A stretch of DNA of 64,000 nt. Source: Chlamydomonas reinhardtii. Lineage: Eukaryota; Chlorophyta; Chlorophyceae; Chlamydomonadales; Chlamydomonadaceae. The stretch is taken from contig NC_057020.1 of the NCBI RefSeq assembly GCF_000002595.2, positions 6,182,985 through 6,246,984 on the forward strand, read 5' to 3'. A program made the translations under genes and the position numbers. This document shows, one piece after another, positions 35,132-44,814 of this stretch; within the stretch, counting starts at the first letter, position 1, and the number at the start of each line of letters is the position of its first letter. Below the pieces are notes generated by a model. The model was not told where the DNA came from, did not search any database, and worked only from the letters and a program-made list of their open reading frames with translations.

Positions 35132-36844
35132 TCACACCGGCCGGCCCATTAGCTGCAGCCCTCCGTGGGGGCTGCGCGCCAGGGCAATGCCGGACGGCGC
35201 GTCCTCGCCGGGCGGCTTGAGGTCGCACACGGCGGCGGTGGCGGGCGGCTCACACGCGAACACGACCAGCTCGTTGTCGTTGCCCGGCGATGGCAGGGGC
35301 AGCGACAGCCAACCCGCCAGCTCAGCACGCAGCTCCGATACCTACGCATGGCGAGGGACAAGAGCCCAGGTACGGCTTACACGTATGTGTGCGGCAAGGG
35401 GGAAAGCAGGGCGACTCCTCTCTTCCCCTTTAAGGTAGCCACTGCTCACGGGCACTAGTGCCGCACGAAAACGGTGCATTCACACTACCTGATTACCGTA
35501 ACAACCAACAAGTGACAGTTCACCTAGGAGAAAACCAACGCGGGCTGTCACTAGTGACCGAAGGTAACACCATTCGCGGGGTGAACAAATACCACTGGTA
35601 AACGCAAGCAGCGTCGTTATAGGTGAGAAGTGATGGCGGTCGATGTGTCAGACACAACTCACCACGTAGCGCAGCTGCTCCAGCGGCCGACCCTCCGCCC
35701 AGCTCACGGCGCCGCTGGCCACCGTGTACAGCGGCCCGGCCTTGGTCTCCATGCGGAAGCGCTGGCCGTCCTGCACGCACAAGCAGGGCAGGCAGACGCA
35801 CATACACACACGGTCAGCAGCTTCATGGTGGATGCACTCTTGGGTCCATAATGAAAGGGTGCAAGCAGGACCAGCCCCGCCAGGCAGGGATCAACATGTT
35901 CCCACCATCCCTTACACAGAACTAAACGCCCTGGCCCTCAGACCCACCTCGGAGACCTCAAACAGCTCGATGATGGGCACGTACTGCAGCCTGCCGCCAC
36001 CGAAGAAGCCACCACCGCTGGTGACCAGCGTCTGCCACTGCCGCCCGCGAAAGCTGCGCCGGTTGTCGGTGGCGCTATTCCTGCTGTCGTTGCCGTCATC
36101 GCCCAGTGCGAGTGCTAGCTGTTCCACTAGCAGCATGGCGCCCTCAACCTGGTAATGAGTAGGGATGAAGGCGCAACAGTTCAGCACGCATTTAGAAATT
36201 CTGGACAGTTTGACGGGTTTCAGGGCCAGCACTTCAGAGTTGTGTCACCAGCCCGCCCCGCCACGTCCCTGCACCGCACGCTCCCCCCTGCAAAAACAAC
36301 GACGAGCCTGATTCCCTCCATCCCCATCCCCATCCTTATCCTTTCCCCAACGACCACACACCAGCTCCAGGTCATCAGTCTGACTGGACGCAGCTTCAGC
36401 CAGGTAGCGCATCAGGTGGCGCCGAAGCGCTGGCAGCCCGTCCACCATGCATGAGTCAACGCCCAAATGCGCCGAGTCGAGGCACTTCGTCACCGAGGCT
36501 ATCTCCTCCGGCAAAAGCTCCTTCCCCAGGCAGTTGCGAAGGTTGCCTACATCACGAAGACTTTGCATAACAGCCTCGCAGTTGTCGCCCAAACGGCTGC
36601 CCGCTGCCGGGGCGGAGGGGGGCGCGATGGCCCGCAGCAGCTGTGTGTCACCGCTGCGGCGCCGTTGGGCCTGCCTTACACCGGCGCTCCGGCCAGAGCA
36701 TGACGCCTGGCTGAGCGCTCCTGTCCTAAGAGGTCCCTCGGCTGCAGCTAGTAACGACGACGGGCAGAGAACCGTCGAGACATCGCCGCGTGTCGCCGAC
36801 GAGGCTGGCAACAGTCGTGCCGGGCCTGAGACTATACGAATCAT
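35132..36844 (-). CDS. Unknown protein, probably organelle-targeted
   Basis: Four exons join in phase: 36844-36362, 36148-35948, 35770-35663, 35341-35132 (TGA), encoding 333 residues. The N-terminal 65 residues are Ala/Ser/Arg-rich with almost no acidic residues (MIRIVSGPARLLPASSATRG), as in chloroplast or mitochondrial transit peptides. The mature part has a helical segment, then a beta-rich core (RQWQTLVTSGGGFFGGGRLQ, DGQRFRMETKAGPLYTVASG, NELVVFACEPPATAAVCDLK). The order W-x-x-L-x-TSGG...LQ recalls plastid lipid-associated (fibrillin) proteins, but the match is weak and I do not assign the family. Phase-consistent splicing and long conserved-looking exons make it a real gene. Confidence 0.6.
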
Positions 36845-38200
36845 TAAGCTCTCCTTTGTAAGTCCTTAACGAACCCACAAGCACGCGCCAGCCGCCTGTC
36901 CGTCTAGGGCTTTACGACTGCGGACCCGATTACTCGTTGCCAATTCGCATATATCGATTGGACGCACTTTCAGTCCAGCAAAGCGGTGAACGCGGCACTG
37001 GGGACGCTTCTCGGCCCGTAACACGTTCTGCTGACGTGCGCAGGACGGAGCGCACAAGAGCTAGGGATTCTATCACAGAAGCTGCTATAGTCTGTATCTC
37101 TATCAAAAGCTTACTGTATGCGTCGCGTCTCCGCGGTTGCTTTGTCTGAGGCTACAACAATCGCTAACCACCACACACAAATCCCGGCCAGCTCCCACCC
37201 GAAACGGACTGCCCCTCCTGTCTCCCATGTACCACCGAACGCGCACAGCCCCCCCCCCTCTTTACGTTCCAGGCCTGCGCCCCTCCCCTTCGATTCACGC
37301 CCCACCCCTGCCCCCTTATCACACATTGCCACCACCACCACCACCACCACCACCACCGCCCATGACCACCACCACCACCTCGCATGACCACCACCAGTCG
37401 CCACAGCAGCCCGTGGACTGAATGAAACGATCCGCACGCGCTCTTGCACGCGCTGCCTGCGGCTCAGCTGGCCGTGATGCAAGGTGACACTCAGGTCCGT
37501 GCAGAGGCGTGCAGGTCCTCCGCTGGTATCGCCGGCCTCACGGTTGGACGACACAGGCCCCTAGAAAGGCCTCTAGGAATACCAATAGAACTTCGAAGGA
37601 CTTGACAAGTCACATGAGGTCCCTCTAGCCTCTACTTGTGTTCCCTTCTCAACCCCTCCAGACATGCACTATAGGGCGGACCTGCCTTTGACTGACCCTA
37701 CCTGCACACTTGCGTGCACGCCCGCACATCGCTTTTCCTGGGCGGAGGGATGTGGAGAGAGCCACATTTAAAACCTGTGGGCGACCAGGTAGCGACACCC
37801 CAAAATGTGGGCGCGCAACGTTAACCAACTGCGTGATCATGCCCGCGCAGTCCCACCCTGCCACCGTAGAATTAGTAACTTCAGAACCCCCCAACTCAAT
37901 CCAACCCCCCCCCCCACACACACACACGTTCAAAAGCACAACCAAATGTAGACAGCACCCAAAGATCTCATACAGGTGCCATACTCCGCGTATGTTCTCA
38001 CGCATTGCCCGTGCAACAATACAATGCCGCCATTCCCACTCCACTGCCATGTCCACGCCATGGGCAACACGCAGCCACTGCCACGCCCCTTACGGCCTTA
38101 CCCACATGCACAAGGCTTCTTCACTACGAGAGCCACCTAGCCAGATGCCAGGATTTGGGCCCCCCTACCTGACCGCTTCCCGAAGATACAACCGCTACCG
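36845..38200. other. Gene-poor DNA with simple repeats
   Basis: Holds the promoter of the preceding minus-strand gene, an (ACC)n tract at about 37328-37358 with looser CCA repeats to 37395, and a C11(CA)n tract at about 37905-37928. No gene is recognised. Confidence 0.5.
37328..37395. repeat. (CCA)n microsatellite
   Basis: About ten perfect CCA/ACC units followed by interrupted ones. Confidence 0.9.
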
Positions 38201-38215
38201 TCTACGGTATGGGCG

Positions 38216-38272
38216 TCAGCTGCACCCTACGGGACCTCGCCAACCTGCCTCAACCCTGTCCCATCGCACAAT
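38216..38272 (+). repeat. Short dispersed repeat, copy 1
   Basis: TCAGCTGCACCCTACGGGAC, then AACCTGCCTCAACCCTGTCCCATCGCAC, recurs with a few changes at 40573-40630. Both copies lie just outside Fanzor-like coding remnants, so this may be an internal or 5' part of the same element. Confidence 0.6.
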
Positions 38273-38489
38273 CGCTACCGTCTGCGCTCCCTTATGGCTT
38301 CCAGTGCGGTGGCTTGGGGCGTCAGAAAGCCGCCAGCGGCTTGGTATCACCGCGCCGCACCCTACCCGCACGGAGCGGCCACCATCCAGTGACGACGGGA
38401 CCGCCTTCACCCTATGCATTTCGACACGTGGTGTCGGTAGTATTGGGGCTATCGGCCGCCGAAGCAGCCTCCCCTCGTCGACAGACTTC

Positions 38490-38769
38490 GCGTGTACGAA
38501 GTTGTCTACCTAGCCGTATCCTTCTTTTTTCTGGCGGCGGTGGCGGCGGTGCAGGGCCTAGAGACGGCGGTGGCGGCGGCGGTGGCACCGCGCCTACCGG
38601 CGGCAACAGCAGCGGCCACGGCGTTGGGCCCGGTGGTGGCGGCGGCACGGGCGGCCCTGGGCCCAGCGGCAGTGGCGGCGCGCATATTCGAAGCAGAGGG
38701 GGTGGGCAAGGCCACGTGGAGGAGGACAGCGCGGCGCCGCCTTCAAAGCGGCGCCGGCGCGCAGGTTGA
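38490..38769 (+). pseudogene. Fanzor-like C-terminal remnant 1 (Gly-rich tail and basic NLS-like end)
   Basis: An open frame ends in a Gly-rich linker then GGQGHVEEDSAAPPSKRRRRAG with a stop at 38767-38769. The last 75 nt match the end of the frame at 39360-39456 and, split, 54655-55222. The RuvC-III-like exon seen at 39223 is not recognisable upstream here. The tail PPSKRRRR looks like a classical nuclear localisation signal. The structured repeat follows 180 bp later. Interpretation as an RNA-guided nuclease remnant rests on the sister copy. Confidence 0.45.
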
Positions 38770-38937
38770 GGCCTGCCGGTGTTGTCTGGTTAGCGACCTG
38801 TGCTGATGAGCATGGCGTAGCGGGCAGTCGGCTGCAGCGGCAGGGGTGTTGAGAGGTTTTCCTTGGTTGGCCTGCTGCCTGCTGCACTAGTGCTTGATAG
38901 CTGGGCGCGACTGGGCACATATGGCGGGCGGTGCCTT

Positions 38938-39062
38938 CACAGACCGACCCCGGCTATGTCCGGGAGATGAGGCTAGTATCGGAACCTTCGGCCTCAGACG
39001 GAGGACGTGGCGTGGGCTCAGCCCACTTTTCCCTTGCGAGGGAAAGCCACCTTTTCTTGTTC
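38938..39062 (+). repeat. Structured 3'-element repeat, copy B
   Basis: Three consecutive hairpins: CCCGG/CCGGG (38949-38964, loop CTATGT), GTGGGC/GCCCAC (39012-39026, loop TCA) and TTTCCC/GGGAAA (39028-39045, loop TTGCGA). The segment is nearly identical to 16636-16760 and related to 39620-39700 and 55416-55520. It starts about 180 bp after the stop of coding remnant 1. Confidence 0.75.
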
Positions 39063-39222
39063 GGGGATGACACGTGGATGACACGGCTCAATGGGTGAGG
39101 GCTCAGTGGGGCTCAGTCGTGGGCTCAATGGGGCTCAGTGGGTGATTGCTGGGTGACTGGTGGGTGATGGCTCAGTCGTGGGCTCAGTGGGACTCACTCA
39201 CTCTACCCTCCCGACGGTGCAG

Positions 39223-39456
39223 GGACGTGACGTCAACTCCGCAACCAACATCCGGCACGCGCTGGTGGAGATGCTGCTGGGGCACAAGCGACCTGAATCG
39301 CTGCAGACTGGCGGCGGCAGCGGCGGCAGCGGCGACAACGGCGGCGGCAGCGGCGGCGGCGCGTGCGCGCATCTTGGTAGCGGAGGGGGCGGGAAAGGCC
39401 ATGTGGAGGAGGAGAGCGCAGCGCCGCCCAAGAAGCGGCGCAAGCGCGCAGGCTGA
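39223..39456 (+). pseudogene. Fanzor/TnpB-like terminal exon with RuvC-III motif and NLS-like tail
   Basis: The exon begins after a good acceptor (ACGGTGCAG at 39214-39222) and reads GRDVNSATNIRHALVEMLLG, then a Gly-rich linker and HVEEESAAPPKKRRKRAG, with TGA at 39454-39456. R-D-V-N-x-A-x-N-I is the consensus of the third RuvC motif (catalytic Asp) of TnpB and its eukaryotic relatives, Fanzor, where it lies near the C terminus. KKRRKR is a nuclear localisation signal, expected for Fanzor. Upstream zinc-finger and RuvC-I/II motifs were not found within 1 kb, so this is a terminal fragment. Alternative: the end of another transposon protein. Confidence 0.5.
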
Positions 39457-39615
39457 GGAGCCGGCTGGTGTCTAGGTAGCGGTCCGCGGTGGGGCTGGCA
39501 GGGCATGCGTAGCGGCATGACAAGCAGTGCGGCTGTTGACACTGTGCTGCGTCTGGCTGCGGTTGGCTCTGCTGTGGCATCGCGATTGCTAGGCACCTGG
39601 TTTGGCTATGTGCCT

Positions 39616-39800
39616 GTGGAAACCGACCCCGGCTATGTCCGGGCGATGAGGACGTTCGGCCTCAGAGAGTGGAGGGGCCCAGCCCCTTTTTGGGCTGAGC
39701 CCCCTGAGCGAAGCGATCCAGGGGGGGCGAAGCCCCCCAGGATTGCCCCTGTCCGTGCGTGCGTGCGTGTGTGCCTGTGTCGACAAAAAGTACCATACTG
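39616..39800 (+). repeat. Structured 3'-element repeat, copy C, with extra hairpins
   Basis: Hairpin 1 is conserved (CCCGG/CCGGG, 39628-39643). Hairpin 2 is AGGGGC-CCA-GCCCCT (39673-39687), with two base pairs changed in step relative to copy B. Further arms follow: GGGCT/AGCCC (39692-39702) and GGGGGGC-GAA-GCCCCCC (about 39723-39741), then a GTGC-rich tail. It starts about 170 bp after the stop of the terminal exon and matches the inverted repeat at 6150-6262. Confidence 0.7.
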
Positions 39801-40572
39801 GCACAAACCGCGAGTGCCACGTATTATTAATTGCAATTACCTATTGTAGAAAAATAGACGGCAGGGAAAACTCGGCCGGAGCGAGAAGCGACCTCGTGAG
39901 TCCATGGACATCTTGACTTTCTTCAGTTCGCGAGTATAGCTCTCGGCCCCTAAATATCTTACATCCATGTATCAAAACATGTCGACGAACGCTTTGGGGC
40001 AAGAATGTCGAAATTGTTTGCAACAGCCAAACCATGCGTCCCCGAGCCTTACATGTGTCGCGGCCCGGGATCCCGCGCCCGAGCCCGGCTAGCCGTTTGC
40101 GGTGCTTGAGTGGGATGTGGGTGAGGTGCATTTGGGGTATCATGGACCGTTAAGTGGCGTGGGTAAGGTGGCGTGGCGTGGCGGGGACAGGGCATGTCGG
40201 TGCCTCGGCACGGCGTTGGCATAGTGGCCAGTCCCGCTGGATGGGCTTGCAAGGGTGCCGTTCATGTCGCCGGTGCCCATCGTCACATCCCCTTGCGCTA
40301 CATGGGGCTCAGCCCATTTTCCAGCTGTACAAAGCTGACACCCCTTGTCCCGTGACCGTTCGTTCCCACCACACTCGTCATTGACCGGGGAACACTTGTC
40401 TTGTTCGTCGCAGTCCTGCTGCACAACGGCTGCGCCGGGTGCGCGCCTGTGTCCACCTCCTCCATCCACCTCCCCAGCCAGCAACTCGTTGGCACAGTAA
40501 CTCCGGCGTTCGACCAGCCGCGCACTCCTGCCCTGCCGCTGCCAATTGTGTGCCATTTGTTGGGTTCTGGGA

Positions 40573-40632
40573 CTCAGCTGCACCCTACGGGACTTTACCA
40601 ACTTGCCTTACCACTGTCCCATCGCACATCCA
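40573..40632 (+). repeat. Short dispersed repeat, copy 2
   Basis: Matches 38216-38272; see that entry. Confidence 0.6.
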
Positions 40633-40689
40633 CCTCCCCCGCCGCCCGGCTGCACAGCAGCGTCACCGCCGTCACCGCCACCGCCCTGC

Positions 40690-40832
40690 CGTGGGCCTCC
40701 TCCCCTTTCACCGCCAGGGCCGGGGCGCGTGAGCGCCGCCGGCCGCGGCAGTCCCTCCTCCTGGCAGGCGGTGATGAGGCGGATCTTGGCTTCAGCGTTG
40801 ACTCGGGGAACAATCAACCTGACACGCGTCGT
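40690..40832 (-). pseudogene. Second Fanzor-like C-terminal remnant, minus strand, degenerate
   Basis: The minus frame reads PRVNAEAKIRLITACQEEGL then PRPAALTRPGPGG before becoming Gly-rich. Its shape follows RDVNxAxNI...L...RPxxL of the copy at 39223, but the catalytic Asp position is not kept, so it is decayed or a distant relative. Assignment is tentative. Confidence 0.3.
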
Positions 40833-41024
40833 AGTGTTGTTTAAAGTCTGGTTGCTAGGTTTGCCACTGCCCGCTGCCCTATGGTTGCAGCGCACAGCAG
40901 TGCCATGCGACTTTGCGGCATTGCGGCGAACAAACACTGAGTGGGTGGCCGGTGGGTGGCAGTGGGTGACCGGTGGGTGACAGGCTGGGTGCAGGGCTTG
41001 CATCTTCCAAGGGGCCAGGGGCCC

Positions 41025-41165
41025 AAAAGGGGTAGTTGGCGAGATTCGGGGACCGTATGCAGCCCCACGCGGCGAGAATGCACCCCCGGAAATGCCCAAT
41101 CTTCCTCGCCCGAGGGCCGCCCTTTCTTGCCGCTCCCCGCAGATGCAAGCCCTGCCTGACAGGCT
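41025..41165. repeat. Dispersed repeat C, copy 1
   Basis: TAGTTGGCGAGATTCGGGGA, CCGTATGCAGCCCCACGCGG, CGAGAATGCACCCCC and CTCGCCCGAGGGCC recur in the same order at 60673-60805. Flanks differ, so this is a separate repeat family rather than a large duplication. Confidence 0.75.
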
Positions 41166-44100
41166 AGGACTCACTGGCCGCACTCCCATGATGAGCGCAT
41201 GTCTCATTCCGGCCATCAACAGCGTGACATTCAGATATTTGGGCGCGCCCAGGTGCTGGTGCGGGGCTGCGCACGCACATGGGCATTTGAGCTGAGCTTT
41301 TGTGACAGGTCAAGCGGTATGGCATGCACGGCTGTGATTGCGGTAGTGTGCGCGCAGCTGGCGCGACTTCCGATCGGCGATCGCGGAGAGTCCGCTCCCA
41401 GCTTACATCTTACATCGGCCCACCGGGGCCTGTGCCGGCGTACGGCTTCACAGGGTCGCCCATGTGCCATCTTGCCTTTCTCTGACGCACGTCTTCACAC
41501 CACGAATCAATGTTACGAAATGCGCATCAAATGAAAATCAGCAGGTGAAATAGAGAGTGAGAGCGACAAGCGAGACGCGCGGTAAAAGCGCCTGAACCAG
41601 CGATGGCGGCATCACACTGAACAAGATGAAGCGGGCCCCACAGCTCAGGAGCACTGGCCTCTCAGCGTGGCACCCGCTCCGCTTCGGTCTGCCCAGCCGC
41701 ACTGACGCACACCGCTCAGCCAGGCTTGCCCAACCAATGCCCTCTTCGAGATACAACACCTACCAACACACTAACCCCCAGTCACGCACATACATGGTCC
41801 GTCAGCCAGCGCAGCCTCTGGCAGAGGAGGCGCCGGCGCCGCGCCACAGTGCAATTACCCGGCTGAAGAGGCGCCCCAAATGCGACCCGTCCCCATCCAG
41901 CCTTCGCCGCACGCAACGATCCACATTGTGGATTAAACATGCAATGTTTCAGAAAAGCGCATGTCTCATCTCAATCCGATGCCCCGCATACCATACACTA
42001 ACACTCGCCTGTGGGGTAATCATTGAGGGGCCCTAACATCGTGCACTGGAGGGCAAACGCCGTCTTGTACCAAGCAAAATAGACGGAGTAATGCATACAT
42101 CAGAGGGGCTTAGCAAACCATATCCGGTGAGCTCTCGGCCACACTGCATACAAAAAACATCCCCCAGGCAGGTTCCTTTCCTTGCTGCACAGCCCTTACG
42201 AATACGCTGCACGGACTCTCTTCTATGCGTGCTAACCCACGCGTGTGGCGTTCTTTGGCTCCAACAACAAGACCTCCTGACATAAGAGTCACGCACCTCA
42301 TGGCCCGCAACACCATGAGAGGCTACGTGGCTGCCAATGCCAAAGTCACAAAGCCCCCACGCCGTTGCAACTCTCACGTGTATGTGAAACGCTGGGGGGT
42401 CTCTAATATTGGATCAAATTCTATACTCGGAGCATGTGCCCCTGCTAGCGCGCCTTCCCGTACCGTGAGCTGCATCCAACGTCGACCACACCACCCAGCT
42501 TACGGCTACTTCCTTAGTGTCGTCGGCGCTTCCACCCACATCAGTGTATTCAGCTCTCACCGGTCCAACTGGAGGTGCGTCGCTGCAACCCTCCTGGAAT
42601 TTATTGAGCCTTCTCCACTCGATTTCTCGCCTCTCCTCGCCCGTGTCTTGCGTCGGTGGGTTCGGAGGTTTCGAAACCTTCGGCCTCAGACATTCCACCA
42701 ACGTGGCGGTGGCGGCAAAGCCCACTTTTCCCATGCGAGGGGACCACATATCTTGTCCCTGTAAGGGATGGCCACCTGTCTTGTCTCGCCTCTCCGCCTC
42801 ACGTCAACGTCGCTGGAACCCGTCAGCCAGAAAACACCACTCTTGGTGCCGCCAGGGAGGGCAGGATCAGCAGCCGTATCCCCCAGCCCAGTCTACCCCA
42901 ATGACGTCGTCCATGCGTGCGCGAGCTTTGTGGGATGTCTCAAGCATCCGGCCGCTCTGCCCGTGCGGATCCTCTTCTTTGCTTGCAGCATGGGGGCCAC
43001 CGGCTCCGCCTGCACGTGTCTACAACACACCACAAACACACTACGCAACTACACACATACACACAGTACGTTCGTGTCAAAGGATTAGGGGAGAGTCGGA
43101 CGTAAGAGCCACTGAGTAACTCAGATGTTGACTTGAAGCAGCCCGAGCCTCTACGCATACAGGGCAGAACTTCTCGCGCACTTGAGCAAAACCGCGCTCT
43201 CCATACCCACCACAAATCTAAAACACATGCATACTGTGGCACTAGAAACGACACTGGTGCACACCCTATAAAACCGTGGTACGCATGTTTCAGAAATTCT
43301 AGTACAGTTCAACGCTATCTCATGCAACGCCGCTGCGCACGAACTGTACGGCACAAGGCTCAAGGCAACATGCCTGAGGCTGTGTCGGCGTCTCTCCTTC
43401 GAAAATTCTCCCCCTCCGCTCCTGTACTGATTAACGTGGGCAAGTTACTCCTTCAGGCCCCCCAGCGTACTGTAGCTTCCAAAAGGCAGCGCAGTCAATA
43501 CGAGGGTCCGCAGGGGCTCTGGACACCGAAGGCCGGCGCCCAGCGCCCCTTGCAGACACCGCATTCTCCTATGCACACCTTCGCACCTACCGCTCTGCCA
43601 GCACTGCTGCTTGTCACCCATCGGTCCCCGCATTTTTGTGTCTGGCCGCACATCATCGCGGCAGATCGCCATCGAGTCCAGCATCAACGTCATAGCAAGT
43701 ACGATTTATCCATCCCGCATCCCAGCAAGGCCTTTGCGCGGGCTGTGCACATACCTATGCATGTGCGCGCACACAAGCACCTAAGCACAATGCCGCTAGC
43801 GCCTATATGCCCCCGAGCAACACACTAGGTGTAGCAATCGTGCTTTTCGACAAACACGCAAGCTTTCCTTGTTTTGCACCTTCCGTATGGGCAAAGCACA
43901 TGCAGGCACCCACGCCACGCTTGCAACCAGCTCCGCAACAACTCCCTTGACACCCACACCGCAAAAAATCTTCATTTGCTACTAGAGATTCCCCTCCTTC
44001 AGTCCTGTATGCACGAATGGTGGGTGGCTTGGGCCCGGTGACCCAACATCACCACACCGCAAAACTGTGCAGACCGGATGCGCACCGGGCGGGGAGTGGG

Positions 44101-44814
44101 GTGGGTCAGGGGCAGCCGGCGCGCCGAAAGCCATGTCCCTCGCCACTCTCTCTCTCGGTCTCTCCCGTTCCAGCTTCGAAGCTGCGCCCCTTATCGGCAG
44201 CCGGCTTGTGCAAAATACAGCACGCGCCGGCGCCGCCACGGGGCCGCCTCGCAGCCTGCCGATGCCGGCGCGGCGCGGCGCCCGACTCACTGACCTTCCC
44301 CTCCTGCCCTCACACATCCGATGCCTGGGTACCTCCCTGAGTGGGTTGGCCCCCAGCGCAGTACGTCAGCATGTCAAAAAGCCAGTCCGATCTCCGTCGT
44401 CCCATCACTGCCCGCCTCCGCAAAAAACGTTGAGCGAAAACGGCAGCAGCGTGGCTTTCTAACGGGGCGGAAAGGCGGTCATATAAGTTGCCTGCGGGCG
44501 GCTGACAGAACCCGGTCCACCTCTTTGGTCCCAGAGTTGCCATCTCCTCTCTCATCGCTCGCCTCTGCTGACCTGCGCTTTGCAGGTCATCTCCTCCTCT
44601 CCTCCCCAGCTCATTGCTTCGACCTCTCCAATGTCTCAAAGTCTCCAATCACGCCGCGTGCCTTCCGGCGCGCGCAATGATGCGCGGCACCCTACCACGC
44701 AAGCTCGTTGTATCGCATAACGTTGCCCCGACATCGTGCTCAAAACTGCGCCCGCTACAGGCCTTCTGTCCTTCGAGATTTCGGGGGTTGCGCTCCTCAC
44801 GTCAACTGGGCTTG
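41166..44814. other. Gene-poor, repeat-bearing region
   Basis: Long frames here have no family resemblance and no consistent splicing. A partial structured-repeat copy lies at about 42665-42780. The left part is AT-richer than the genes. No complete gene is supported. Confidence 0.5.
42665..42780 (+). repeat. Structured 3'-element repeat, degenerate copy
   Basis: ACCTTCGGCCTCAGAC, then AGCCCACTTTTCCCATGCGAGGGG and CCACATATCTTGT, matches the distal half of copies B and D; hairpin 1 is absent. Confidence 0.6.

Noticed and set aside
43133-43828. 231-codon plus-strand open frame in the gene-poor region
   Set aside because: No recognisable motif or intron structure, and mixed composition; kept as non-coding.
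36845-44814. LTR retrotransposon or other virus-like element in the gene-poor interval
   Set aside because: No long terminal repeats and no reverse-transcriptase, integrase or capsid motifs were seen; the repeats are short and hairpin-rich.
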